Of a stretch of DNA of 64,000 bases, positions 9,680 to 19,012 are shown piece after piece. The position numbers were made by a program, and so were the translations under genes. Positions within the stretch are counted from its first letter, which is position 1; each line of letters begins with the position of its first letter. Source of the stretch: Neogemmobacter tilapiae (GTDB lineage Bacteria > Pseudomonadota > Alphaproteobacteria > Rhodobacterales > Rhodobacteraceae); NCBI RefSeq assembly GCF_014652215.1, contig NZ_BMYJ01000004.1:124001-188000 (forward strand), in the 5' to 3' direction. The notes under the pieces were generated by a model. The model was not told the DNA's origin, searched no databases, and saw only the letters and a list, made by a program, of their open reading frames with translations.

Positions 9680-10436
9680 TCGCCGCAAATTCCTGCTGGG
9701 GGCGACGGCTTTTGCCCTTTCTGGCTGCGAAATTCTGGATGGGGCAGGCAAGCCCGACAGCTTGTTTCGCCCGGTCTTTGGGGCGTCCGAAGGGCTGACC
9801 CATCTGGCGCAACGCGGGCTGATCGGGGATGCTTTGGCCCCGGAATATACCGAGGCGGACATCCGGCAGGGGCAGCGCCCGAACGGTTCGACCAACCCCG
9901 AAACGGCGGAATATCTGGCGCTGCGGGACGGGGGTTTTCGCGACTATCGGCTGCGGGTGACGGGGCTGGTGGATCGCCCCCTGTCGCTGTCGCTGGCCGA
10001 TCTGCGGCAGATGCCCGACCGGACGCAGATCACCCGGCATGACTGTGTCGAGGGCTGGTCCTGTATTGCGAAATGGCGCGGCACGCCCTTGGGGCTGGTG
10101 CTGGAACAGGCCATGCCGCGACTGGCGGCGCGCTATGCGGTGTTTCACTGCTTTGACGTGGCCGAGCGCAGCCTGTCGGGCGAAGTGGCCTATTACGAAT
10201 CCATCGACCTGATGGACGCCTGGCATCCGCAAACCCTGCTGGCCTGGGAGATGAACAACAAGGCCTTGCCCATCGCCAACGGCGCGCCCCTGCGGCTGCG
10301 GCTGGAACGGCAGTTGGGTTACAAGATGGCGAAATACATCCACAGTATCGAATTGACCGACACGCTGGGGCTGCTGGGGCAGGGTCAGGGCAGCTATTGG
10401 GCCGACCGAGGCTATCAATGGTATGCGGGAATTTAG
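9672..10436 (+). CDS. Molybdopterin-dependent oxidoreductase (sulfite oxidase family)
   Basis: The 254-residue product has the sulfite oxidase/YedY-type molybdopterin fold. It starts with a twin-arginine motif (RRKFLLG, residues 4-10) and a lipobox-like LSGC ending at Cys19, so it is probably exported folded and possibly lipid-anchored. Cys125 in RHDCVEGWS matches the cysteine that ligates molybdenum in the family. The overlapping upstream cytochrome b gene would supply or accept electrons. The substrate is unknown: sulfite, methionine sulfoxide and other S- or N-oxides are all possible. A short GC-rich stem-loop (10506-10522) follows without a T-run. Confidence 0.87.
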   Translation: MNDRRKFLLGATAFALSGCEILDGAGKPDSLFRPVFGASEGLTHLAQRGLIGDALAPEYTEADIRQGQRPNGSTNPETAEYLALRDGGFRDYRLRVTGLVDRPLSLSLADLRQMPDRTQITRHDCVEGWSCIAKWRGTPLGLVLEQAMPRLAARYAVFHCFDVAERSLSGEVAYYESIDLMDAWHPQTLLAWEMNNKALPIANGAPLRLRLERQLGYKMAKYIHSIELTDTLGLLGQGQGSYWADRGYQWYAGI

Positions 10437-10592
10437 GCGCGGGCCTATACAAGCCGTGGGTTTTCCGTTATGCGGCGCAAATGGCCCCACAGATTCCGGG
10501 GGCGGGGCAGGGAGGCCCTGCCTGAGCGAAGCGATGGTGCCCGCCGATACTGGCATCATCCGGCGGAATGATCCGCCCTAGGGAAATCGCGA

Positions 10593-12935
10593 ATGAGCTT
10601 CGACGCAATCGCCGCGCCGCTGGCTGCGGCTTTGGCCGCCAAAGGCTATGAGAAACTGACATCGGTGCAGACCGCCGTTCTGGAAGAAGGGCTGGTGGGG
10701 CGTGACCTGCTGGTTTCGGCCCAGACGGGTTCGGGCAAGACCGTGGCCTTCGGGCTGGCGATTGCGCCGGAAATTCTGGCGGGGCAGGACAAACTGCTGT
10801 TCGCGGATGTGCCCTTGGCGCTGATCATCGCGCCGACGCGGGAACTGGCGCAGCAGGTGGCGGCGGAATTGTCGTGGCTGTATGGCCCCGCCGGGGCGCA
10901 GATTGCGACCTGTGTGGGCGGGATGGACTATCGCACCGAAAAGCGGGCGCTGGAGCGGGGGGCGCATATCGTCGTGGGGACGCCGGGGCGTCTGCGGGAC
11001 CATATCGAGCGGCGGTCGCTGGACTTGTCGGCCTTGCGGGCGGTGGCCTTGGACGAGGCGGATGAGATGCTGGACATGGGGTTCCAGGAAGATCTGGAAT
11101 TCATCCTGTCGCAAGCGCCGGAAGAGCGGCGGACGCTGATGTTTTCGGCAACGGTGCCAAAGGATATCGAGGCTTTGGCGAAAACCTATCAGCGCAATGC
11201 GGTGCGGGTGCAGGCGCAGGGCGAGGCGCGGCAGCATGGGGATATCGAATACCGGGGCCTGTCGGTCGCGGTGCGCGACAAGGAACATGCGATTTTCAAC
11301 ACCTTGCGCTATTACGAGGCGCGGACCGCGATCGTGTTCGCAAAGACGCGGGCGGCGGTGAACCATCTGTTCGCGCGGATGACGAACCGGGGTTTCAAGG
11401 TTGTGGCGCTGTCGGGGGAATTGACGCAGGGCGAGCGGATGCACGCCTTGCAAGCGCTGCGCGACGGGCGGGCGCGGGTTTGTATTGCAACAGACGTGGC
11501 GGCGCGGGGGATCGATTTGCCGGGGCTGGATCTGGTGATCCATGCGGACCTGCCCTCGAACAGCGAAACCCTGCTGCACCGGTCGGGTCGGACGGGACGG
11601 GCGGGGCAAAAGGGTGTTTCGGCGCTGATCGTGACGCCCGCCGAATTCCGCAAGGCGCATCGGCTGTTGCAAGGGGCAAAGGTCGTCGCCGAATGGGGCA
11701 ATCCGCCGAATGCGGATGATATCAGCGCTTTGGACGATGAACGGCTGTTGGCCGACCCGTCCTTTGCGGCGGATGTGAGCGAGCATCTGGCGATGGGCGC
11801 GCGGTTGATCGAACGCTTTGGTGCGGAACAGGTGGCCGGCGCCTTGGTCAAGATCTGGCGCGATGGGCGTTCAGCGCCCGAAGTGATCGACGAGATTGCG
11901 GCACCGGCCGCACCCAGCGCGCCGCGCGAACGGGCGGCCTTTGGGCCTTCGGTTTGGTTCCGCCTGTCGGTGGGCCATACGGGGCGGGCCGAGGCGCGGT
12001 GGCTGCTGCCGAAAATCTGCGATGCGGGTGGGATTACGAAGAACGAGATCGGTGCGATCCGCGTGCAGCAAGACGAAAGTTTTGTGCAGATCGCGGCGGC
12101 GGTCGCCGACAAGATCATCGACGGCACCGTGCTGGAAAATGGCGTGACATTGTCCCGCATGGCGGGCGAACCCTCGCTGGACCGGCCAGAGCGCAGCCCG
12201 CGGGCCGAACGTCCGGCCCCGCGTGCCCCGCGCAGCACCGCGCCGCGCGCGCCGCGCAGCGAAGCGCCGGATCATGCGCCGCGTGGTTCCGAATGGGCGG
12301 ATCGCGCGCCGCGTCCCGATACGCGCCCGGAACGTGCGGAACGTCCGAAACCCGCCTATCAGCCGAAACCCTCGCGCTATGTCGAGGATGATGTCGCTCC
12401 GGCGCCGCGCGCTGAACGGCCCTCGGCCCCGCGTGGGGACAAACCGGCCTATGCCGAGCGGGCCGCCAAACCCTATGCCGAACGCGGCGAGCGTCCGGCG
12501 AAACCCTATACGCCGCGTGGCGACAAGCCCGCCTATGGCGACCGTGCCGAACGGCCGGCCAAGGCCCCCTACAAATCCACCGGTTTCCGTTCGCATGGCG
12601 GCCCGGCGGGCGAAGGGCGGGCGACCGGGTTCAAGTCGCACAAGGCCGAAGGCGGGTCGGCGCCTCGGGCCAGCTTTGGCGGTGATCGCGCCGAACGTTC
12701 GGAACGCCCGGCCAAGCCGCGCACCGAAGGGTTCAAATCGCATGGGGCCAAGGCTGACGGGGCCAAACCCTATGCTGGCAAACCGCGCGCCGGGGCCTCG
12801 ACCTCGGAGGCCAAGCCTTTCCGCGCCAAATCGGCCGGCGCGGCTCCCGGCAAACCCGCCCGCGCCCCGCGCCCAGCGGCCAATGCCAGCGACACCTCGC
12901 GCCGCTTTACGCCGCCGAAAAAACCGAAGGGCTAG
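10593..12935 (+). CDS. DEAD-box RNA helicase with RNA-binding domain and long basic tail
   Basis: The helicase core (about residues 1-370) has all hallmark motifs: AQTGSGKT, PTRELAQQ, DEAD from Asp154, SAT, ARGIDLP and HRSGRTGRAG. A DbpA/CsdA-like RNA-binding domain follows around residues 450-520. The last 250 residues are low-complexity, rich in Arg, Pro, Ala and Lys, with three copies of a GF(K/R)SH motif. At 780 residues it resembles DeaD/CsdA, which acts in ribosome assembly and RNA turnover, especially in the cold; the exact ortholog is not certain. Start ATG is preceded by AGGGAAA. Confidence 0.92.
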   Translation: MSFDAIAAPLAAALAAKGYEKLTSVQTAVLEEGLVGRDLLVSAQTGSGKTVAFGLAIAPEILAGQDKLLFADVPLALIIAPTRELAQQVAAELSWLYGPAGAQIATCVGGMDYRTEKRALERGAHIVVGTPGRLRDHIERRSLDLSALRAVALDEADEMLDMGFQEDLEFILSQAPEERRTLMFSATVPKDIEALAKTYQRNAVRVQAQGEARQHGDIEYRGLSVAVRDKEHAIFNTLRYYEARTAIVFAKTRAAVNHLFARMTNRGFKVVALSGELTQGERMHALQALRDGRARVCIATDVAARGIDLPGLDLVIHADLPSNSETLLHRSGRTGRAGQKGVSALIVTPAEFRKAHRLLQGAKVVAEWGNPPNADDISALDDERLLADPSFAADVSEHLAMGARLIERFGAEQVAGALVKIWRDGRSAPEVIDEIAAPAAPSAPRERAAFGPSVWFRLSVGHTGRAEARWLLPKICDAGGITKNEIGAIRVQQDESFVQIAAAVADKIIDGTVLENGVTLSRMAGEPSLDRPERSPRAERPAPRAPRSTAPRAPRSEAPDHAPRGSEWADRAPRPDTRPERAERPKPAYQPKPSRYVEDDVAPAPRAERPSAPRGDKPAYAERAAKPYAERGERPAKPYTPRGDKPAYGDRAERPAKAPYKSTGFRSHGGPAGEGRATGFKSHKAEGGSAPRASFGGDRAERSERPAKPRTEGFKSHGAKADGAKPYAGKPRAGASTSEAKPFRAKSAGAAPGKPARAPRPAANASDTSRRFTPPKKPKG

Positions 12936-12943
12936 ACCCTTTT

Positions 12944-12966
12944 GCGCGCCCTGCCAAGGGGCGCGC
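12944..12966 (+). terminator. Stem-loop after the helicase gene
   Basis: A perfect 8-bp GC stem (12944-12951 with 12959-12966) lies 8 bp after the helicase stop. No T-run follows, so it may be a weak or Rho-assisted terminator or a 3'-end stabiliser. Confidence 0.4.
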
Positions 12967-13134
12967 CACTTCCCACTGACGCCACGACAGGGGCCAAACG
13001 GCCCAAGGTCACAAATTCCTGCCTTTTCCCGCACCGCCTTCGTTGCTACCTAGGGCCAGCCGCCGGGAATCCGTTGACCGCGCCCGGCAATCATCCGATG
13101 CTGGGGCATCATATTAAAGCAGGAAGGTTTCGTT

Positions 13135-14607
13135 ATGCAGAAATGGACATTGGCCGGTTCGACGGCTGTTCTGGCCCTGACGATGGGTCAAGCAGCCTTT
13201 GCGATTACCCCCGAAGAAGTCTGGCAGAAATGGGCGGATCAGGCGGAAAAGACCGGCCAGACCGTCACGGTCGGTTCTCAGGCGACCGAAGGCGATGCGT
13301 TGGTTGTCACGGGCGCTGTGTTTACCAGCACCCAGGAGGGTGCCGAAGCCACCATCACCATGCCCAAGGTCGTTCTGACGGATCTTGGTGATGAAACCGT
13401 CGAAGTGACCCTTCCCGAACCGGTCACGATCGAAATCAGCGGCGATGAGGCCGTCGTTGTCGAATTCGCTGCCCCCGCGATGACCTCGGTCGCCAGCGGC
13501 ACGGTTGAAGAGACCAGCTTTGCCCTGAACATGCCCGAGGGCAAGATCACTGTCGTCAGCGTGGCCGGTGAAACCGCCGCCGATACCGGCAATGACATCA
13601 CCTTTACCGTGACCAACGCAACGGGCAGCTATGTCGTGGCGGGTGACACCACCACCTCGGACATCAACGCCGAAAAGATGGCAATGAACGTCAAAGTCGC
13701 CGAACCGGGCGGCAGCGGCATGTTCAATATGACCGCCAACATGGCGGGTCTGGCGGGCAAGGGCACGATGACCATGGCTGCCGATGGCACCAGCATGGAA
13801 GACCTTCCGGCCGCACTGGCCGCCGGGATGGCGATGGACTTTGGCTATACCATCGGGGCCACCGATTTCGCCTTTGATTTTGCCGATGGTGCAGACACCG
13901 GCTCGGGCAAGGGCGTCATTGGCAGCGGCGATTTCGCGATCAAGATGGATGCCACCCAGATGGCCTATTCGGCAGGCTATAAGGGCGTCGATCTGTCGAT
14001 GTCGGCCAGCACCATTCCCGTGCCCGAGGTCAAGCTGGGTCTGGCGGAACTCGCCTTTGGCGTCGTGATTCCGGTCGCCCCGGCCGAGGCTCCGCAAGAT
14101 GCCTCGATGCTGGTGAAACTGGTCGATCTGACCATCTCGGACGATATCTGGGGCATGATCGACCCGGCGGCCAATCTGCCGCGCGACCCGATCACCGCCA
14201 TTCTTGACTTGAAAGGCACGCTGACCGTCATGGCAAGCCTGCTGGATGAGGAAGCGATGGCCAGCGGCGCACCGCCCGCCCTGCCGAACTCGGTCGATCT
14301 GACCCAGTTGCAGCTGAAACTGCTGGGGGCCGAGCTGAATGGTTCGGGCAGCACCACCGTGGACATGATGCAGATGGGCCCGTCGGGCATGCCTGCGATG
14401 GAAGGTAAATTCAGCTTCAACGCGACGGGCGTGAACGCGCTGTTGGACAAAGTGGCGGCGATGGGCCTGATCCCCGAGGATCAGCTGATGGCCGCACGGA
14501 TGATGATGGGCATGTTCGCCCAGCCGGGTGAAGGCGAGGATACCTTGGTGTCCGAAGTCGAATTCAAGGACGGCGGGCTGTTCGTGAACGGGATGCAGTT
14601 GCAATAA
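13135..14607 (+). CDS. DUF2125 domain-containing exported protein (first of a tandem pair)
   Basis: The 490-residue protein has a clear signal peptide (about 1-23, ending AAFA) followed by the TPEEVWQKWADQA block typical of the DUF2125 family found in alphaproteobacteria. The rest is beta-rich, Met- and acidic-rich repeats without enzymatic motifs. It probably folds in the periplasm or on the outer membrane face; the function is unknown. The next gene is a paralogue with the same ends (GKFSFNATGVNALLDKV here, GKFSFDLLGINGLFDKL there). A terminator separates the two, so they are likely expressed independently. A GGAAGG ribosome binding site lies upstream. Confidence 0.85.
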   Translation: MQKWTLAGSTAVLALTMGQAAFAITPEEVWQKWADQAEKTGQTVTVGSQATEGDALVVTGAVFTSTQEGAEATITMPKVVLTDLGDETVEVTLPEPVTIEISGDEAVVVEFAAPAMTSVASGTVEETSFALNMPEGKITVVSVAGETAADTGNDITFTVTNATGSYVVAGDTTTSDINAEKMAMNVKVAEPGGSGMFNMTANMAGLAGKGTMTMAADGTSMEDLPAALAAGMAMDFGYTIGATDFAFDFADGADTGSGKGVIGSGDFAIKMDATQMAYSAGYKGVDLSMSASTIPVPEVKLGLAELAFGVVIPVAPAEAPQDASMLVKLVDLTISDDIWGMIDPAANLPRDPITAILDLKGTLTVMASLLDEEAMASGAPPALPNSVDLTQLQLKLLGAELNGSGSTTVDMMQMGPSGMPAMEGKFSFNATGVNALLDKVAAMGLIPEDQLMAARMMMGMFAQPGEGEDTLVSEVEFKDGGLFVNGMQLQ

Positions 14608-14629
14608 TTCGCACTGCGGTTGATGAAGG

Positions 14630-14661
14630 GGCCGTCCGGGCGACCGGGCGGCCTTTGTTTT
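14630..14661 (+). terminator. Rho-independent terminator between the two DUF2125 genes
   Basis: A 10-bp stem (14630-14639 with 14644-14653, one G-T pair) with a 4-nt loop is followed by TTTGTTTT. It lies 22 bp after the first DUF2125 gene and 17 bp before the second. Confidence 0.8.
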
Positions 14662-14678
14662 GAGAATTGGAGCGTAGG

Positions 14679-16430
14679 ATGCGGCTGGCCCTTCTGACAA
14701 TCACCACATGCCTTTCTGCGATGCCCGCCGTGGCCCAGATAACGGCGGCGGAATACTGGGCGCATTTGCAGGCGACGACCGGGGCGACCGGCCGGGCCGA
14801 GCCGCAGGCCAAGGGTCTGCGGGTTCAGGATGTGGTGGTTCAGGGTGGCGGAGTCCGGATCGAAGCGCCGGTTCTGCTGCTGACCGAAACCGCCAAGGGC
14901 CTTGAACTGCGCGGACCAGACGGGGCACTTGTCGAATTGGACGAATGGATGTTCGATGGCGCGTCCTATACCCGCGCCGCCTTTCGCGTGGACATGCCGG
15001 ATCAGGTTTCCACCATCACGGGCGACGATGTGACGGCGCTGCGCTATGATTTCAGCACACCCAAAATGGTGATGGCCCTGACCGAACTGGCGGGCGCGCC
15101 GGTCGCGGGTGATAGTTTTGTGCTGTCCATCTCCAATGCGACAGGCCATTTCGCGCCTCAGGCGGGCACCGACGAATTTGCCGCCAATCTGGACCAGGTG
15201 GAGGTTGCCCAATCCGCCACGACCGGGCCTTCGACGCATAATTTCCGGCTGATGCTGTCCGATCTGGCCTTGGAAGCGCAATATAACATTCCTCAGGCAG
15301 CAATGCCCTCCGGGCAGACCGCCGCCGAGGCGATTGCGGCGGGTCTGGTGATGGATATGTCCTTCAGCGCGGCAGGGGGGCAGGCGAGTTTTGCCGAGGA
15401 AACACCCGTCGAAACGACCATCGCGACGGTGGGTCTGGGGGCTGTGGGTTTTGAACTGGGCATGGGCCCCAAGGGCTTTTCGCTGGACCAATCGGCCAAG
15501 GGTCTTTCCCTAGCCCTCGACCATCAGACCGAAGATCCCGAACAGGATCCAGTGATGATCGCGGTCGGTGGTGCGGATTATCAGGTGCAGATGGCTGCGC
15601 CCTTGGAGGCGCTGGATGAATTGGAACGGCAGGACGGTTCCTTCCCTCCCGGCGTGTCGATGGGCGTTGATCTGGCGCTGCGCGACCTGCTGCTGTCGGT
15701 CGGGCCGAAAGAAACACCGCTGGCCGATTTTGAAATCAAGACAAGCGGCGCGAAACTAGCCATCGACGATACGGCCTTGGATATGTCGGCCCAACTTGCA
15801 GGGGCCGCCTTCCAGGGGAATATGGGTGATCTGGGTGAGACAGTTGCCTTGCAAGCAGCCGAAGCCGGGTTTTCGCTGCTGTTTCCGGTCAATACGGTCG
15901 ATGAACCGGCCCCTTTCCAAATCGGCTATAAAACCGTTGGCCTGACGCTTTCTGATCCGATCTGGGATCTTCTGGATGCGGCGAAACTCTTCCCCCGGGA
16001 TCCGATCAACATCGACTTTGCGATGGACAACATCATCACCCTGCGTGCGCCTTTGGCCGAGCTGGACCGATATGACGTCGACAAGGGCGACATGCCCGTG
16101 GAGCTGAACGCCGTCAAACTGACGACGCTGCTGTTGTCGGGCCTTGGGGTCAAGGTCACCGGAACGGGGGCGGCCGACCTCGACTATTCCGAAGTGATGA
16201 CTACCAGCGATATCCCCAAGGGCGATGGCAAGTTCAGCTTTGACCTTTTGGGCATCAACGGGCTGTTCGACAAGCTGGAACAGGGCGGCTTCCTTTCCAG
16301 TGACGAACTGATGGGCGCGCGGATGGGCCTGATGATGTTCGCCAAATCGGCGGGCGAGGGGGACCATATGACTTCAGAAGTCGAACTGCGCGAGGGGCGG
16401 GTCTATCTCAACGGGATGTTGATGCGCTAG
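14679..16430 (+). CDS. DUF2125 domain-containing exported protein (second of a tandem pair)
   Basis: The 583-residue paralogue of the preceding gene has a signal peptide (about 1-19, ending AVAQ) and the ITAAEYWAHLQA segment matching ITPEEVWQKWAD of its neighbour. The C-terminal region repeats the neighbour's order of motifs: PRDPINI near residue 445, then KFSFDLLGINGLFDK, then a closing VYLNGM. Function is unknown. The ATG at 14679 was chosen because GGAG lies at a proper distance before it; an in-frame TTG at 14667 has no such site. A small GAF-like gene follows 3 bp after the stop. Confidence 0.83.
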   Translation: MRLALLTITTCLSAMPAVAQITAAEYWAHLQATTGATGRAEPQAKGLRVQDVVVQGGGVRIEAPVLLLTETAKGLELRGPDGALVELDEWMFDGASYTRAAFRVDMPDQVSTITGDDVTALRYDFSTPKMVMALTELAGAPVAGDSFVLSISNATGHFAPQAGTDEFAANLDQVEVAQSATTGPSTHNFRLMLSDLALEAQYNIPQAAMPSGQTAAEAIAAGLVMDMSFSAAGGQASFAEETPVETTIATVGLGAVGFELGMGPKGFSLDQSAKGLSLALDHQTEDPEQDPVMIAVGGADYQVQMAAPLEALDELERQDGSFPPGVSMGVDLALRDLLLSVGPKETPLADFEIKTSGAKLAIDDTALDMSAQLAGAAFQGNMGDLGETVALQAAEAGFSLLFPVNTVDEPAPFQIGYKTVGLTLSDPIWDLLDAAKLFPRDPINIDFAMDNIITLRAPLAELDRYDVDKGDMPVELNAVKLTTLLLSGLGVKVTGTGAADLDYSEVMTTSDIPKGDGKFSFDLLGINGLFDKLEQGGFLSSDELMGARMGLMMFAKSAGEGDHMTSEVELREGRVYLNGMLMR

Positions 16431-16433
16431 GGG

Positions 16434-16844
16434 ATGGCGATGGAAGGTATTTTCCGGGCCTTGCGGGCCGATATGGGCGGGCGGGTTGTGTCTGTGCTGC
16501 GCTTTGACCGGGCAGGGGGCCAAGTGCATCTGGTCTGGTCTTCGGATGAAAGCCTGCTGCCCTTTCCGGCGGTGATGCCGATGCCGGAAAACCGCTGGAG
16601 CCTGCAAGTGATGATCGAAGGCGATGCCTTCATGGCAAATGCGCCATGGGAATTTGATGGGCTGGTGCCCTTTGTCTCGATGGCCGCGGGGTCGGTCTTG
16701 AACCTGCCCTTGGGTGTCGATGGCGATATTGCCGGGGCGGTGACGGTCGAGGGGGACGAGGGGCATTTTGACGAGGTCCGCGTTTTCGCGCTTCAATCCT
16801 TGCTGGATGTTCACCGCGATGGGATGCTCGCGGCGCTGGGCTGA
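16434..16844 (+). CDS. Small GAF-like domain protein
   Basis: The 136-residue product contains one domain resembling GAF sensors: an N-terminal amphipathic helix, a central VHLVWSSDE strand and a C-terminal SVLNLPLGVDGDIAGAVTVE segment followed by a helix. There is no signal peptide, output domain or obvious ligand-binding cysteine. It begins 3 bp after the second DUF2125 gene, so co-transcription is likely, though one is exported and the other cytoplasmic. An ATG at 16440 is an alternative start with a better-placed GGGGA. The GAF assignment is from pattern only. Confidence 0.65.
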   Translation: MAMEGIFRALRADMGGRVVSVLRFDRAGGQVHLVWSSDESLLPFPAVMPMPENRWSLQVMIEGDAFMANAPWEFDGLVPFVSMAAGSVLNLPLGVDGDIAGAVTVEGDEGHFDEVRVFALQSLLDVHRDGMLAALG

Positions 16845-16896
16845 CCTTGCCAGCCGGGGTCTTGGGGCTTAGGTCAGGGACAACAAAAAGGGGCCG

Positions 16897-18240
16897 ATGA
16901 TGACCGACCGTTTGCAAGACCTGACCCATGCTTTGCTCGATGCCGCGAAAATGGCGGGGGCCGATTCCGCCGATGCTTTGGCGGTGTCGGCCACGGCGCT
17001 GTCGATTGACATCCGGCGCGGCGCTTTGGAACAGGCGGAACGGTCCGAGGCGACAGATCTGGGCCTGCGGGTGATCATCGGCGGGCGTTCGGCCATTGTG
17101 TCGGCCTCGGACACCTCGGGTCGGACCATCGCCGAAATGGCGGAACGCGCGGTCGCAATGGCACAAGAAGCGCCGGTCGATCCCTATACCGGGCTGGCCG
17201 ATGCGGGGCAGTTGGCCAAAGACTGGGATATTGCAACGCTGGATCTGTGCGACAACAGCGCCGAACCCGATGCGGCGGCATTGGAAGCGGATGCGCGGGC
17301 GGCTGAGGCGGCGGCGATGACCGGGGGCGCGGTGCAGGTCGAAGCCTCGGGGCATTATGCGCGGCAGGCGCTGCATATGGCGGCGACGAATGGCTTTGAC
17401 GGCGGCTATGCCCGGACGTCGCGTTCTATCTCGGCGGTGGCTTTCGTGGGCACCGGCACGGGGATGGAGCGGGATTGGTCGGGCGAGACGCGGGTTTGTC
17501 AGGGCGATCTGCCGGGGGCCGACAGCATTGGGGCGCTGGCTATCGAACGGGCCAAGGCGCGGCTGGGCGCGCGGAAACCGGCGACGGGGGCTTATCCGGT
17601 GTTGTTCGATGAACGGGTGGCCAGCACGCTGATCGGGCATCTGCTGTCCGCCGCCAATGGCAGCGCCATTGCACGCGGTTCCAGCTGGCTGCTGGGCGCG
17701 CTGGGCCAGCAAGTTCTGCCCAAGGGGATGTCGGTGATCGAAGATCCGCGCCGAGTGCGGGTTGGGGCCAGCCGCCCCTTTGACGGTGAGGGGTTGGCCA
17801 CGGCGCGGCGGGTGATCGTCGAGGATGGCATCCTGCAAGGCTGGACCTTGGACCTTGCGACGGGGCGCAAGCTGGGCATGGCCAGCACCGCCAATGCGGT
17901 GCGCGGCACCTCTTCGCCCCCCGCCCCCGCCACATCGAATATTGATCTTTCGCCGGGCAGCGCCACCCGCGCCGACTTGATCCGCGACATGGGCACGGGG
18001 TTGCTGATCACGTCGCTGATTGGCTCGACGGTCAACCCCAACACGGGCGACTATTCGCGTGGGGCCAGTGGTTTTTGGGTCGAGAACGGCGAGATTGCCT
18101 ATCCGGTGAACGAATGCACCGTGGCGGGCAATCTAAAGGATTTCCTGTTGCGCCTCACCGCCGCCAATGATGCCCGTGCGCATCTGTCCACCCGCGTGCC
18201 CAGCCTGTTGGTTGAAGGGATGACCCTTGCCGGAAGCTGA
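16897..18240 (+). CDS. pmbA: TldD/PmbA family protein (PmbA/TldE type)
   Basis: The 447-residue protein matches PmbA/TldE, the non-catalytic partner of the TldD metalloprotease; the pair processes peptides such as microcin B17 precursors and the CcdA antitoxin in the cytoplasm. The conserved N-terminal DLGLRVIIGGRSAIVSASD region and the C-terminal NPNTGDYSRGASGFW-VENGE block are present. The HExxxH zinc motif of TldD is absent, as expected for PmbA. No tldD lies in this window. The first of two adjacent ATGs was used; AAAAGGGG precedes it. Its end overlaps the next gene by 14 bp. Confidence 0.92.
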   Translation: MMTDRLQDLTHALLDAAKMAGADSADALAVSATALSIDIRRGALEQAERSEATDLGLRVIIGGRSAIVSASDTSGRTIAEMAERAVAMAQEAPVDPYTGLADAGQLAKDWDIATLDLCDNSAEPDAAALEADARAAEAAAMTGGAVQVEASGHYARQALHMAATNGFDGGYARTSRSISAVAFVGTGTGMERDWSGETRVCQGDLPGADSIGALAIERAKARLGARKPATGAYPVLFDERVASTLIGHLLSAANGSAIARGSSWLLGALGQQVLPKGMSVIEDPRRVRVGASRPFDGEGLATARRVIVEDGILQGWTLDLATGRKLGMASTANAVRGTSSPPAPATSNIDLSPGSATRADLIRDMGTGLLITSLIGSTVNPNTGDYSRGASGFWVENGEIAYPVNECTVAGNLKDFLLRLTAANDARAHLSTRVPSLLVEGMTLAGS

Positions 18241-19012
18241 TCTTGCCCTGCTGCTGGAGGCCGCCGAACAGGCGGGGCGCATCGCCATGCGCTTTTGGCG
18301 GGCGGAACCGAAGTTCTGGGAAAAGCCGGGGCTGGGGCCCGTGTCTGAGGCCGATCTGGCGGTGAACGCCGCCCTGCGCGAAACCCTGCGCCGCGCGCGG
18401 CCCGACTATGGCTGGCTGTCCGAGGAAGATGCGGATGATCCGGCGCGGCTGGCCACCCGGCGGCAATTCGTGCTGGACCCGATTGACGGCACACGCGCCT
18501 TTCTGGCGGGAGAAGAGAACTTTGCCCATGCCTTGGCGGTGGTCGATGGCGGTCGGGTGATGGCCGGGGTCGTGCATATGCCCGCCAAAGCGCGGACCTA
18601 TGCGGCGGATGCCCAGTCGGCGGCGACGGTGAATGGGCAGCCGATGCAACCCAGCGCGCAGGTTCAGGCTGACGGCGCGCGGTTGCTGACGACCGGGGCC
18701 GGTATGGCGCTGGAACACTGGCCGGGGGGGGTGCCAGATTTCAAGCGCAGCTTTCGTGCCAGTCTTGCCTATCGACTGTGCCTGATTGGGGAAGGGCGCT
18801 ATGACGCGATGCTGACGTTTCGCCCGGCCTGGGAGTGGGACATTGCAGCGGCCAGCCTGATTGCCGAAAGGGCGGGGGCCAGTGTGAGCGATGCGAAAGG
18901 GGGCGCGCTGGTTTTTAACCGGCCCGATCCGCGCGCCGATGGTGTTGTTGTCAGCGCGACGCGGGCTTTGCAGTCCGAGATTGTTGCAAGGCATCTGGGT
19001 CGCGCCATGTGA
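18227..19012 (+). CDS. Inositol monophosphatase/CysQ-like phosphatase
   Basis: The 261-residue product belongs to the Mg-dependent inositol monophosphatase superfamily. Metal-binding motifs are visible: SEEDADD near residue 65, DPIDGTRAF near residue 84 and WEWDIAAASLIAERAGA near residue 203. Closest in style to CysQ, which hydrolyses 3'-phosphoadenosine 5'-phosphate from sulfate assimilation; an inositol or sugar phosphate substrate cannot be excluded. The start is a TTG at 18227 preceded by GAAGGGA and lying inside the pmbA end, suggesting translational coupling. Confidence 0.87.
   Translation: MPEADLALLLEAAEQAGRIAMRFWRAEPKFWEKPGLGPVSEADLAVNAALRETLRRARPDYGWLSEEDADDPARLATRRQFVLDPIDGTRAFLAGEENFAHALAVVDGGRVMAGVVHMPAKARTYAADAQSAATVNGQPMQPSAQVQADGARLLTTGAGMALEHWPGGVPDFKRSFRASLAYRLCLIGEGRYDAMLTFRPAWEWDIAAASLIAERAGASVSDAKGGALVFNRPDPRADGVVVSATRALQSEIVARHLGRAM

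Noticed and set aside
12223-13053. Arg/Pro-rich plus-strand frame overlapping the helicase tail
   Set aside because: Produced by out-of-frame reading of the low-complexity tail; no ribosome binding site or homology.
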